Shown: positions 1 through 7,152, counted from the first letter of the stretch. The stretch is DNA of 7,152 nt from Solirubrobacteraceae bacterium (GCA_025928415.1 JAICJK010000119.1:1-7152), one strand, 5' to 3'. Program-made: numbers and translations. The notes: generated by a model from the letters alone, not told the origin.

Positions 1-48
1 CGCCGGCGGCCGGGCGCCCGCCGAGGGTGCTGCCGCCCGGCCGAGTGC

Positions 49-53
49 GAGGA
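49..53 (+). promoter_or_regulatory. Ribosome binding site of the aminotransferase gene
   Basis: GAGGA sits 7 bases before the ATG at 61 but only 1 base before an in-frame GTG at 55. This spacing makes ATG 61 the better start. The rest of bases 1-48 is GC-rich sequence in which I see no convincing promoter; it may hold the end of an upstream gene. Confidence 0.5.
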
Positions 54-60
54 TGTGAGC

Positions 61-1158
61 ATGCCCGACACGATCTCCTTCGCCCGCGGGGCGCCGTCCC
101 TGGACATCGTCGACGTCGAAGGCCTCAAGGCCGCCGCGCAGAGCGCCTTCGAGCACGACGCCGCCGGGGCCACCGGCTACGGCACCGCGGTGGGCTACGT
201 GCCGCTGCGCGCGTGGATCGCCGAGCGCCACGGCGTCGCCCCCGAGCAGGTGCTGGTCACCAACGGCTCGATGCAGGCCGACGCGTTCCTGTTCGACGAG
301 CTCGTCCGCGCGGGCGACGCGGTGGTCGTCGAGAAGCCGACCTACGACCGCACGCTGCTGTCGCTGCGCGGCCGCGGCGCGGACGTGCGGATGGTCTCGC
401 TGGAGGCCGACGGCATCGACGTCGACGAGCTGCGCGAGCTGCTCGAGGGCGGCGTGCGGCCGGCGCTCGCGCACATCATCCCCAACTTCCAGAACCCCGC
501 CGGCTACACGCTGTCGGAGGCCAAGCGCCACGCGCTGCTCGCGCTCGCCGGCGAGTACGGCTTCACCGTCTTCGAGGACGACCCGTACGTGGCGATCCGC
601 TTCAGCGGCGAGACGCTGCCGACGATGCGCGAGCTCGACGCCGGCGGCGGCCGCGTCGTCTACGCCTCCTCGTTCTCCAAGACGGTCTGCCCCGGCATCC
701 GCGTCGGCTACCTGGTCGGGTCGCCGGAGCTCATCGCCGCGATCGCCCGGCGCGCGACCAACACCTACATCTCGCCCAACCAGGTCGCGCAGGCGATCGT
801 CCACCGCTTCTGCGTCGACGGCGGCCTGGACCGGTCGATCGCCACCGTCAAGGCGGCACTGGCCGAGCGCGTCGCGCTGCTCACCGCCGCGCTGGACCGC
901 GAGCTTCCCGAGGCGTCCTACGTCGCGCCCGAGGGCGGCTACTTCATGTGGGTCGAGCTGCCCGAGGGCACCGACGTCGCCGCGCTGTTCGACGCCGCCG
1001 CCGAGCGCGGCGTCAGCTTCGTGAAGGGCACGGACTTCCTGCTCGAGGGCGGCGAGAACACGCTCCGGCTGGCCTACTCGGGCGTCACCGCCGCGCAGAT
1101 CGACGAGGGCGTCGCCCGCCTGGCGCAGGCCTACCGCGCGCTGCCGGTCGCGCGGTAG
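61..1158 (+). CDS. PLP-dependent class I/II aminotransferase (LysN/Aro8-like)
   Basis: A 365-residue fold-type I aminotransferase, predicted to be cytosolic, that moves an amino group between an amino acid and a 2-oxo acid using pyridoxal phosphate. The PLP lysine is K207 in the SFSK motif, followed by the P-G-I-R-V-G-Y stretch with R214. The NPAG motif (N145) and the EDDPY motif (172-176) provide the usual cofactor ring contacts, and R336 in NTLRLAY is the expected substrate carboxylate-binding arginine. GYGT near residue 40 fits the N-terminal substrate loop. The family includes 2-aminoadipate, aromatic and branched-chain aminotransferases and the catalytic half of MocR regulators. No N-terminal helix-turn-helix is present, so this is an enzyme, not a MocR regulator. 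Substrate cannot be read from sequence. It appears monocistronic and converges on the repressor gene, with 30 bases between the stops. The ATG at 61 is preferred over GTG 55 because of ribosome-binding-site spacing. Confidence 0.9.
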   Translation: MPDTISFARGAPSLDIVDVEGLKAAAQSAFEHDAAGATGYGTAVGYVPLRAWIAERHGVAPEQVLVTNGSMQADAFLFDELVRAGDAVVVEKPTYDRTLLSLRGRGADVRMVSLEADGIDVDELRELLEGGVRPALAHIIPNFQNPAGYTLSEAKRHALLALAGEYGFTVFEDDPYVAIRFSGETLPTMRELDAGGGRVVYASSFSKTVCPGIRVGYLVGSPELIAAIARRATNTYISPNQVAQAIVHRFCVDGGLDRSIATVKAALAERVALLTAALDRELPEASYVAPEGGYFMWVELPEGTDVAALFDAAAERGVSFVKGTDFLLEGGENTLRLAYSGVTAAQIDEGVARLAQAYRALPVAR

Positions 1159-1188
1159 CGAGCAGCGCCCCCGCCTCGCCGACGATGC

Positions 1189-1902
1189 TCAGCGGCCGTA
1201 GCGCTCCTTGGCGAGGACAAGCTGCTCGGGGAGCGTCACCCGCGGCGGCGGCGAGGGATCGGCGAGCACCGAGACGGTGGCCGCGACGGACGTCGTGACC
1301 GTGCAGCGCCGGCCGTCGTCGGCCACGACGACGACCTCCTCGTCGTCCCTGGCGGCCAGCACGCCCCGGCACCCGGGCTCCAGGCCCGACGCCTTGAGGT
1401 AGTGCAGGAGGTCCTCGGCCTCGTTCTCGAAGCGGACGACCTTGACGCTGGCGCCGATCTCGACGTCGGCCAGCGGGACGCCCTCGATCCGGGTGCCGAC
1501 CTCGATCGGGTGCCCGTGCGGGCAGGTCTTCGCGTCGCCGATCGCGCTCTTCATGTAGGCCTCGAAGCGCGGCGACATCGCGTGCTCGAGCCGCTCGGCC
1601 TCCTCGTGCACGTCGTCCCACGGGACGCCGACCACGTCGGTCAGGTAGCGCTCGATCAGCCGGTGGCGGCTGACGATCCCGCCGGCGTGCTCCTGCCCGG
1701 ACTCGGTGAAGGCGATCGCCTTCGACGCGTCGCGCGTGATGTAGCCGTCGCGCTCCAGGCGCCCGATCATCTCGTGGACCGTGGGCGCGCTGAGCTGCAT
1801 GGCGCGCGCGACGTTGGCACCGGTCATCGGGAGGCCCGCCTCCTGCAGCCAGAACAGCGACTGCAGGTACTCCTCCTCGGCGACGGTGGCCTGCTCGGTC
1901 AT
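1189..1902 (-). CDS. DtxR/MntR-family metal-dependent transcriptional repressor
   Basis: A 237-residue regulator, the usual length for three-domain DtxR/IdeR proteins. When loaded with Fe(II) or Mn(II) such proteins bind operators of metal uptake and homeostasis genes. Residues 8-60 form the winged helix-turn-helix (EEEYLQSLFWL, then recognition helix around LSAPTVHEMIGRLERDGYI). Residues 70-140 form the dimerisation and metal domain, and about 145-215 an SH3-like FeoA-type domain. By alignment from memory, H80, E84, H99, E106 and H107 match DtxR ligands H79, E83, H98, E105 and H106. E103 stands where DtxR and IdeR have Cys102. Glu at that position is typical of MntR/TroR-type, manganese-responsive members. 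C127 in CPHGHPIE is a family loop motif. No metal transporter lies in the window, so its targets are elsewhere. An in-frame extension to 1992 is possible, but its 30 extra residues do not look like family sequence. An out-of-frame ATG lies at 1912-1910. Confidence 0.9.
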   Translation of the reverse strand: MTEQATVAEEEYLQSLFWLQEAGLPMTGANVARAMQLSAPTVHEMIGRLERDGYITRDASKAIAFTESGQEHAGGIVSRHRLIERYLTDVVGVPWDDVHEEAERLEHAMSPRFEAYMKSAIGDAKTCPHGHPIEVGTRIEGVPLADVEIGASVKVVRFENEAEDLLHYLKASGLEPGCRGVLAARDDEEVVVVADDGRRCTVTTSVAATVSVLADPSPPPRVTLPEQLVLAKERYGR

Positions 1903-1910
1903 CGAGAGCC

Positions 1911-1916
1911 ATCGTA
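1911..1916 (-). promoter_or_regulatory. Candidate -10 element for the DtxR-family gene
   Basis: On the minus strand TACGAT matches the actinobacterial TANNNT -10 pattern and lies 8 bases before the ATG at 1902. Transcription would then begin at or within about two bases of the start codon, giving a nearly leaderless mRNA. A GGGGAGGG run further upstream is about 14 bases from the ATG, too far for a normal ribosome binding site. I see no good -35 box. Confidence 0.3.
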
Positions 1917-1946
1917 CCCTCCCCGCGCGCGCTCCCGGCGGGATCA

Positions 1947-1962
1947 CGGCCGCCCCCGGCCG
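1947..1962 (-). terminator. Possible GC hairpin after the YkvA gene
   Basis: Between the YkvA stop and the DtxR-family start, a 6-bp stem (CGGCCG pairing with CGGCCG) closes a 4-base CCCC/GGGG loop. It lies 14 bases beyond the YkvA stop, where a terminator for the LysR-YkvA unit would be expected. No T-tract follows, so intrinsic termination is doubtful, and such hairpins also arise by chance in DNA this GC-rich. Confidence 0.25.
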
Positions 1963-1975
1963 GCAGCGCATCCGC

Positions 1976-2374
1976 CTACCGCGCGGCGGCACGCAGGAGC
2001 AGCTCGAGCGTGCGCGGCGAGCCCGGCCAGTGGTCGCCGAGCACCTCGGCTCCCGCGGCCCGCACGATCCCCCGCAGCACGAGCAGGACCAGCAGCGCGT
2101 CGTCGAGCAGGCCCACGACCGGGACCACGTCGGGGACCAGGTCGATCGGGCTGGCGAGATAGAGCGCCAGCGCCGCGAGGGCGACCCGGCGGCTCCGCGG
2201 CACCCGGGGGTCGCGGGCCAGCCCGGCGGCGAGACGGGCGCAGTCGGGCACCAGCCGCGCGACCGCCCGCGCCTCCTCGCGGCGGCCGCCGGCGGCCAGC
2301 AGGCCGACGAACGCCGCGTAGAGGGCGAGCGCCACGCCGGCGGCGCCCAGCGCCCCCACCCAGCCGGCGGTCAT
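1976..2374 (-). CDS. YkvA family (DUF1232) small membrane protein
   Basis: A 132-residue protein of unknown function with the DUF1232 signature. Residues 65-104 contain ALALYLASPIDLVPD, then a V-P-V-V-G-L-L-D-D stretch and a hydrophobic segment, the hallmark of the YkvA family. An N-terminal hydrophobic helix (about residues 4-28) precedes a basic linker (RREEARAVAR), and the DUF1232 core forms one or two further membrane-associated segments. Proteins of this family are widespread and small; no biochemical role is established to my knowledge. The start is set by its position: ATG overlaps the TGA of the LysR gene as ATGA (2371-2374), so it is almost certainly co-transcribed and translationally coupled with that regulator. 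A possible weak hairpin follows its stop. The family assignment is firm, the function unknown. Confidence 0.85.
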   Translation of the reverse strand: MTAGWVGALGAAGVALALYAAFVGLLAAGGRREEARAVARLVPDCARLAAGLARDPRVPRSRRVALAALALYLASPIDLVPDVVPVVGLLDDALLVLLVLRGIVRAAGAEVLGDHWPGSPRTLELLLRAAAR

Positions 2375-3318
2375 CCGCCCGGATCGCGCCGGCGGTCCCC
2401 GCGCGCGCCGAGGACGCGGGCATGCTCGGCGAAGCGCTGCTCGGCGAGGGCGAGGAACTCGCGCGTGGCCGGCGACAGCGGCACGCCCCGCCGCGTGATG
2501 AAGGCGAAGGTGTCGTACAGCGGGTCCTTGAACGGCACCCAGCCGAGCTTGCCCAGCGCCGCCGGCCCCAGCCCGAAGATCATCCCGCGGGCCAGGATCG
2601 TGTCGCCCAGGCCGTCCCGGGCCAGCTCCACCGATGCCTCGACGTCCTCGACGTCGATGATCGGCTCGATCCGCACGCCGGCCCGCTGGGCCAGCTCGTT
2701 GAGCTGGCGCCGGGTCGGGTCCTCGTTGCCGAACGAGGCGTCGGGCAGGATCAGGGGGGCGTGGGCGAGGGCCTCGATCGTCATCGGCCGCGCCAGCCGC
2801 TCGCGGGCGCAGCTCGCGTAGACGATCTCGTCGCGCATGATCGGCCGCACGTCGAGGCCGCGGTCGTCGACCGGCAGCGAGACCATCCCCGCCTCGAGCT
2901 CGCCCTCGCGCACCGCCTCGGCCGTCTCGGACGAGTTGGCGCCGACGAAGCGCACGCGCACGGCCGGGTGGTGGCGCCGGAAGGCGGCGACGATCTCCGT
3001 GCCCGGGTAGTAACGCGACGTCCCGAAGGTGCCGAACGCCGCCGTGCCCCCGCGCAGCTCGCGGACGGCGGCCACGCTGTCGCGCGCGGCCTCCACCTCG
3101 GCGAGCACCCGCTCGGCGTGCTCGCGCAGCGTCGCCCCCGCGTCGGTGACGATCAGGCCGCGCGAGGCGCGCCGGAACAGCCGCACGCCGAGCTCGGCCT
3201 CGAGGCGGCGGATCTGCTCCGACAGCGACGGCTGGGCCAGGTGCAGCTCCTCCGCGGCGGCGCTGAAGGACCCGTGTTCGCAGGCGGCGACGAAGTACTG
3301 GAGCTGCTGAAGTGTCAT
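2371..3318 (-). CDS. LysR-type transcriptional regulator
   Basis: A 315-residue LysR-type regulator, the normal family length. Residues 1-60 form the winged helix-turn-helix (LQQLQYFVAACEHGSFSAAA, then AQPSLSEQIRRLEAELG, LFRR and VTDAG). A linker helix spans about 61-90, and the two-lobed periplasmic-binding-protein-like effector domain runs from about 92 to 300. The effector cannot be named from sequence. The ATG at 3318 is chosen over an in-frame start at 3351 because a full AGGAGGT lies 9 bases upstream and family homology starts right at MTLQQLQYF. It is transcribed divergently from the EamA exporter and small membrane ORF across a 72-base gap, the classic layout for a LysR regulator that controls its neighbour and itself. 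The downstream YkvA gene overlaps its stop by 4 bases. Regulation of the exporter is inferred from layout only. Confidence 0.92.
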   Translation of the reverse strand: MTLQQLQYFVAACEHGSFSAAAEELHLAQPSLSEQIRRLEAELGVRLFRRASRGLIVTDAGATLREHAERVLAEVEAARDSVAAVRELRGGTAAFGTFGTSRYYPGTEIVAAFRRHHPAVRVRFVGANSSETAEAVREGELEAGMVSLPVDDRGLDVRPIMRDEIVYASCARERLARPMTIEALAHAPLILPDASFGNEDPTRRQLNELAQRAGVRIEPIIDVEDVEASVELARDGLGDTILARGMIFGLGPAALGKLGWVPFKDPLYDTFAFITRRGVPLSPATREFLALAEQRFAEHARVLGARGDRRRDPGG

Positions 3319-3390
3319 ATAGGCGCAACCTCCTGGTCGCGAAGCCAACAAAGGCTAGCGCAGAGAGCTCAAGCGTCCGATGATGTGTAC
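3319..3390. promoter_or_regulatory. Divergent control region between LysR and the small ORF/EamA unit
   Basis: This 72-base gap is noticeably less GC-rich than its surroundings and must hold the LysR promoter and probably that of the rightward unit. At its right edge ATGAT occurs twice, at 3380 and 3391, 11 bases (one helical turn) apart. GATGA at 3379 and TCATC at 3398 form an inverted pair, and TGTACA (3386-3391) is a palindrome. A LysR protein could bind here. I find no convincing -35/-10 pair in either direction; the minus-strand TAGCCT near 3353-3358 is a weak -10 candidate. Confidence 0.4.
3328..3334 (-). promoter_or_regulatory. Ribosome binding site of the LysR gene
   Basis: AGGAGGT on the minus strand, 9 bases before the ATG at 3318. 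It is the strongest Shine-Dalgarno match in the window and decides the start of the LysR gene. Confidence 0.75.
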
Positions 3391-3492
3391 ATGATCGTCA
3401 TCGCCTCCATCGCCGCCGTCATCGCCTTCGACGTGCTGGCCCTCCGCTTCGGGGCGGACAGCCGCGTCGACGATGGCCGCACCAACCTCTAG
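3391..3492 (+). CDS. Small one-helix membrane protein (33 residues)
   Basis: A short ORF starting at ATG 3391 (an in-frame GTG at 3385 is possible) and ending TAG at 3492. It encodes a hydrophobic helix (MIVIASIAAVIAFDVLAL) followed by RFGADSR and a polar tail. I recall this layout, one N-terminal helix, then a (R/W)xGxDSR motif and a short charged end, from many tiny uncharacterised actinobacterial proteins, which is why I call it a gene. No function is known to me. It lies in the divergent region just downstream of the LysR promoter and overlaps the start of the EamA gene by 20 bases, so it may act as a leader whose translation feeds the exporter. No clear ribosome binding site precedes it, so a short-leader or leaderless mRNA is possible. 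Confidence 0.5.
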   Translation: MIVIASIAAVIAFDVLALRFGADSRVDDGRTNL

Positions 3493-4410
3493 CCACCACC
3501 ACCCCGCAGGGCCTCCCGCGGGCGTCTCCGACGCCCGCGGCGTCGTTCTGTGCCTGCTGTCGTGCCTCGGCTTCGGCGCCATGGCGATCATCGCCAAGGA
3601 CGCCTACGCCGCGGGCGCCGGCGCCCTGACGCTGCTGGCCGTCCGCTTCTCCCTGGCCGCGGTCGCGCTCTGGGCGCTCGTCGCCTCCCAGCGCCGCTCG
3701 CGCGCCGTCCTCGCCGCCGCCCGCCCGCGGGCGCGCCGCCGCCAGAGGCTGGCCGCGCTCGCGCTCGGCGCCGGCGTGTACGCCGTCGAGGCCGGCCTGT
3801 TCTACGCCGCGCTGCTGCGCATGGACGCCTCGGTGACCGAGCTGCTGCTCTACGGCTACCCGGGCATCGTCCTGATCGCCGCCGCGCTGCTGGGCCGCGA
3901 GCGCGTCTCCGCCCAGCGCGCCGGCGCGCTCGCCGTGGCCACGGGCGGGGTCGTCCTCGTCATGCTCGGCGGCGGCGCCGGCGCCCTGGATCCGCTCGGC
4001 GTCGTGCTCGCCCTCGGCTCGGCCCTCGCCTACGCGGGCTACGTGCTGGCCGCCGACCACCTCGGCGGCGCGCTGGACCCGTTCGAGCTCGCCGCGCTGG
4101 TCGCCACCGGCGCCGCGATGGCCCTGATGGCCGCGGGCGCCGCCTCCGGCGGCCTGCACTTCGCGGCGCTCGGCCCGCGCGCGTGGGTCGACGCCGCCGG
4201 GCTGGCCGCGCTGTGCACGGTCCTGCCGATGGTCACGCTGTACGCCGGGATGCGCCGCGTGGGCCCCGCCACCGCGAGCATCGTCTCCTGCGCCGAGCCG
4301 GTGCTCACCGTCGCCCTCGCGGTCGTCCTGCTGGGCGAGCGGCTGGGGGCCGTGCAGGCCGCCGGCGGCGCGCTGGTCGTGCTGGCCGTCCTGCTGATCC
4401 AGCGCCGGGG

Positions 4411-4416
4411 TACGGT
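4411..4416 (+). promoter_or_regulatory. Candidate -10 element for the ligase gene
   Basis: TACGGT lies 8 bases before the ligase ATG (4425), inside the 3' end of the EamA gene, with no strong ribosome binding site between them. The layout matches the TACGAT-N8-ATG before the DtxR-family gene and would give an almost leaderless ligase-aat transcript. No -35 box is recognisable. Confidence 0.25.
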
Positions 4417-4424
4417 GCAGGGCG

Positions 4425-5365
<941 letters not shown>

Positions 5366-5369
<4 letters not shown>

Positions 5370-5953
5370 GCGTCGAGGAGGCGGTCGCCCGCTACGCGGC
5401 CGGCTGGTTTCCCATGGACGACGATGAGGCCGGCGGCGAGCTGCCGTGGTACGCGGTCGAGCAACGGGCGGTCCTGCCCCTCGGCGCGCCGGAGCGCGCG
5501 GCGCTGGCGCGGCGCGTGCGGCGCGACCTGCGGGCCTGCGCCGCCTTCGAGCTGCGTTTGGACGCGGCCTACGAGCGGGTGCTCGACGCCTGCGCCGTCC
5601 CGCCCGACCCGGGCGACGGCGTCTGGATCTCCGAGCGCCTGAAGGGCCTCTACCGCCGCCTGCACGCCGCGGGCTGGTCGCACTCCTTCGAGCTCTGGAC
5701 GCCGGAGGGCGAGCTCGCGGCCGGCATCCTCGGCGTGCTCATCGGCCGCGCGGCGATCCTCGAGTCGATGCGCAGGCTGCGCCCCGGCGCGGGCAACGCG
5801 CTGCTCTCCCGCACGCTCGACCTGCTCGCCGCGCGCGGCATGGCGCTGTGCGACATCCAGCTCCCGACCGACCACACGCTGCGCCTCGGCGCGCAGGTGC
5901 TCGAGCGGGAGGCCTTCGACGCGGCGCTGGCCGCCGCGGTGGGCGCGCGCTGA
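5366..5953 (+). CDS. aat: Leucyl/phenylalanyl-tRNA-protein transferase (Aat), short form
   Basis: A 195-residue Aat-family protein. The family transfers Leu or Phe from aminoacyl-tRNA to the N-terminal Arg or Lys of proteins, marking them for ClpS/ClpAP-type degradation. Recognisable blocks are YAAGWFPM (10-17), WYAVEQRAVLPL (28-39), a basic RRVRRDLR, AYERVLDACA (68-77), GVWIS (85-89), LHAAGWSHSFELW (99-111), ESM (133-135), LCDIQLPTDHT (161-171) and LGAQVLE. E133, D163 and Q165 match the catalytic-site E156, D186 and Q188 of E. coli Aat, from memory. Two oddities: the N-terminal stretch of about 35-40 residues found in E. coli is absent, and the usual ESMFS block reads ESMRR. The GTG start shares bases with the ligase TGA (GTGA, 5366-5369), indicating translational coupling. 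Its stop is 4 bases from that of the converging polymerase gene. Confidence 0.82.
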
Positions 5954-5957
5954 CCCC

Positions 5958-6968
5958 CTACTCCTCCGCCCGCGCGCGGCTGGGCTGCACGCGCTTGGGC
6001 TCGCCCGGCATCTTGGGGAAGTTCGGCGGCCACGGCGCGTCGCCGAGCCCCTGCTCCTCGTCGCGCCGCGAGAGGTCGAGCAGGGCGTCCAGGCGGCACG
6101 GGTGCTCGTCGATCGCGCCGATCGGGTCGCCGCGCTCGCGCAGCCGCGCGGGCACCGTGTCCAGGCGCAGGTCCTCCGGCTCGACGTCGGCGACCTCGTC
6201 CCAGGCCAGGCCGCAGGAGACCTTCGCGTCGGCGACCGCGCGCACCGAGTAGGCGCTGGCGATCGTGCGGTCGCGCGCGTTCTGGTTGTAGTCGAGGAAG
6301 ACGCCGACGCGCTCCTCCTTCCACCACTTCGACGTCGCGCGCCCCGGCATCCGGCGCTCGACCTCGCGGGCGAGCGCGAGCGCCGCCCGGCGCACCTCCT
6401 GAAAGCCCCACTCGGGGAACAGGCGCACGTAGACGTGGATGCCGCGCGAGCCGCTGGTCTTCGGCCAGCCGGTGCAGCCGTGCTCCTCCAGCACGTCGTG
6501 CACGGTCAGCGCGACCTCGCGGACCTCGGAGAACGGGACGTCGGGCTGCGGGTCGAGGTCGATGCGCAGCTCGTCGGGATGCTCGAGGTCCGAGCGCCGC
6601 GACGGCCACGGGTTGAAGTCGATGTTGCCGAGGTTGGCCGCCCACACCAGGTGGGCGGCGTCGACGGGCGCCATCTCCGTGGCGCTGCGCCCCGAGGGGA
6701 AGTGCACGGTGGCGGTCTGCAGCCACTCGGGCGCGCCCTTGGGCACGCGCTTCTGGAAGAAGACGTCGCCCTCGACGCCGTCGCGCCAGCGCTTGAGGAC
6801 GGTCGGGCGCTCGAACAGCCCGGTGAGCACCGCGTCGGCGCACTCGAGGTAGTACTCGATCAGGTCCATCTTGGTGAACCCGCGGGCGGGGAAGTAGACC
6901 TTGCCGGGCGAGGAGACCCGGACCTCCTGCCCCGCGGCATCTACGGTGGTGTACTCGCGTGCCGGCAT
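5958..6968 (-). CDS. Stand-alone LigD-type primase-polymerase (Prim-PolC-like)
   Basis: A 336-residue archaeo-eukaryotic primase-type polymerase equal to the LigD polymerase domain alone, able in this family to fill short gaps and add nucleotides, often ribonucleotides. Catalytic metal ligands are D137 and D139 in ELRIDLDP, and D226 in LDYNQNARDRT. The TSGSRGIHVYVRL block (171-183) and SAYSVRA (238-244) are nucleotide- and DNA-binding hallmarks. K23 and K33 (PGKVYFP and FTKMDL) sit at the spacing of the two lysines that hold the 5'-phosphate in mycobacterial LigD. Neither ligase nor phosphoesterase domains are fused. With the LigC-type ligase nearby, a joint role in gap repair or end joining is likely, but no Ku gene is in the window. 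The ATG at 6968 gives a full N-terminus, though no clear ribosome binding site precedes it. It is divergent from the glycerate kinase gene, 24 bases apart. Confidence 0.93.
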   Translation of the reverse strand: MPAREYTTVDAAGQEVRVSSPGKVYFPARGFTKMDLIEYYLECADAVLTGLFERPTVLKRWRDGVEGDVFFQKRVPKGAPEWLQTATVHFPSGRSATEMAPVDAAHLVWAANLGNIDFNPWPSRRSDLEHPDELRIDLDPQPDVPFSEVREVALTVHDVLEEHGCTGWPKTSGSRGIHVYVRLFPEWGFQEVRRAALALAREVERRMPGRATSKWWKEERVGVFLDYNQNARDRTIASAYSVRAVADAKVSCGLAWDEVADVEPEDLRLDTVPARLRERGDPIGAIDEHPCRLDALLDLSRRDEEQGLGDAPWPPNFPKMPGEPKRVQPSRARAEE

Positions 6969-6977
6969 CGTGTGAGC

Positions 6978-6982
6978 AAGGA
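6978..6982 (+). promoter_or_regulatory. Ribosome binding site of the glycerate kinase gene
   Basis: AAGGA lies 10 bases before ATG 6993, supporting that start over an in-frame GTG at 6972. The whole 24-base divergent gap (6969-6992) is too short for both promoters, so at least one must lie within a neighbouring coding region. Confidence 0.4.
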
Positions 6983-6992
6983 TGCCCGATCG

Positions 6993-7152
6993 ATGCGCCG
7001 CCCGGTTCTCGTCGCCCCCGACGCCTTCAAGGGCACGTTCTCCGCGGCGCAGGTCGCGGCGGCGGCCGGCCGGGGCCTCGAGGCCGGGGGCGAGCCGCCC
7101 CCGGACCTCTGCCCGCTGGCCGACGGCGGCGAGGGGACGCTCGCGGTGCTGC
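6993..7152 (+). CDS. Glycerate kinase, 5' part (runs off the right edge)
   Basis: The first 53 codons of a glycerate kinase of the GlxK/GarK family, which phosphorylates D-glycerate with ATP and feeds it into lower glycolysis or links to serine and glyoxylate metabolism. The visible part shows the family N-terminal motif VLVAPDAFKGTFSAAQVA (usual form APDSFKGTLSA) and, after a short variable stretch, CPLADGGEGTLAVL (usual form PxADGGEGT). ATG 6993 follows an AAGGA ribosome binding site and starts just five residues before the conserved motif, as in homologues. The frame is open to the window edge, where about 320 further residues are expected. It is divergent from the polymerase gene and probably functionally unrelated to it. 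Confidence 0.88.
   Translation, partial: MRRPVLVAPDAFKGTFSAAQVAAAAGRGLEAGGEPPPDLCPLADGGEGTLAVL

Noticed and set aside
1160..1190. GAGCA...TGCTC inverted repeat between the aminotransferase and DtxR-family stops as a bidirectional terminator
   Set aside because: Only 5 bp of stem with a loop of about 21 bases and no T-tract; not distinguishable from chance.
27..1298. A 423-codon plus-strand ORF in another frame over the aminotransferase gene
   Set aside because: Its product is mostly Arg, Ala, Gly and Pro with no recognisable motif, as expected when high-GC coding DNA is read in the wrong frame. The overlapping frame has full aminotransferase motifs.
1976..3328. A 450-codon minus-strand frame that would fuse sequence over the LysR gene to the YkvA protein
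   Set aside because: Upstream of the YkvA ATG (2374) it is a shadow of the LysR gene. YkvA proteins are about this short size and the ATGA overlap gives a natural start.
1402..3390. Long plus-strand open frame antisense to the DtxR, YkvA and LysR genes
   Set aside because: It has low-complexity composition and lies antisense to three genes with clear family motifs. Only its last 33 codons (3391-3492) look like a real protein.
3419..4308. Minus-strand open frames (for example 3419-4159 and 4039-4308) antisense to the EamA gene
   Set aside because: Compositionally biased products without motifs; the plus strand has a clear ten-helix EamA protein.

Overview
The window is very GC-rich DNA (roughly three quarters G+C by eye, with strong third-position GC bias). 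It is packed with short intergenic gaps and start/stop overlaps. Gene content and protein style (LigC-type ligase, stand-alone LigD-type primase-polymerase, DtxR regulator, a tiny one-helix membrane protein) point to a high-GC actinobacterium. A Thermoleophilia/Solirubrobacterales-like lineage is my best guess, but that is inference. It looks like ordinary chromosome: I see no insertion sequence, phage gene, tRNA, rRNA or CRISPR array.

Left part (1-3318): a PLP-dependent aminotransferase (61-1158, +) converges on a DtxR/MntR-type metal-dependent repressor (1189-1902, -). Upstream of the repressor on the same strand lies a two-gene unit, a LysR-type regulator (2371-3318) followed by a YkvA/DUF1232 membrane protein (1976-2374), joined by a 4-base ATGA overlap.

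Centre and right (3319-5953, +): a 72-base divergent control region separates the LysR gene from a rightward run. That run is a 33-residue one-helix membrane protein (3391-3492), an EamA/DMT exporter (3473-4489), a LigC-type ATP-dependent DNA ligase (4425-5369) and a short leucyl/phenylalanyl-tRNA-protein transferase (5366-5953). All four overlap end to start. LysR next to a divergent EamA exporter is a common regulator-target pairing.

Far right (5958-7152): a stand-alone LigD-type primase-polymerase (5958-6968, -) converges on the transferase with only 4 bases between the stops. Ligase and polymerase are thus separate neighbouring genes on opposite strands, resembling the mycobacterial LigC/Prim-PolC gap-repair pair rather than a fused LigD. 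No Ku gene lies in the window. A divergent glycerate kinase gene (from 6993, +) runs off the right edge.

No wholly new system is evident. The most interesting points are the split ligase/polymerase pair enclosing a translationally coupled aat gene, the shortened and diverged Aat, the overlapping 33-residue membrane ORF, and the Mn-type ligand set in the DtxR-family repressor.
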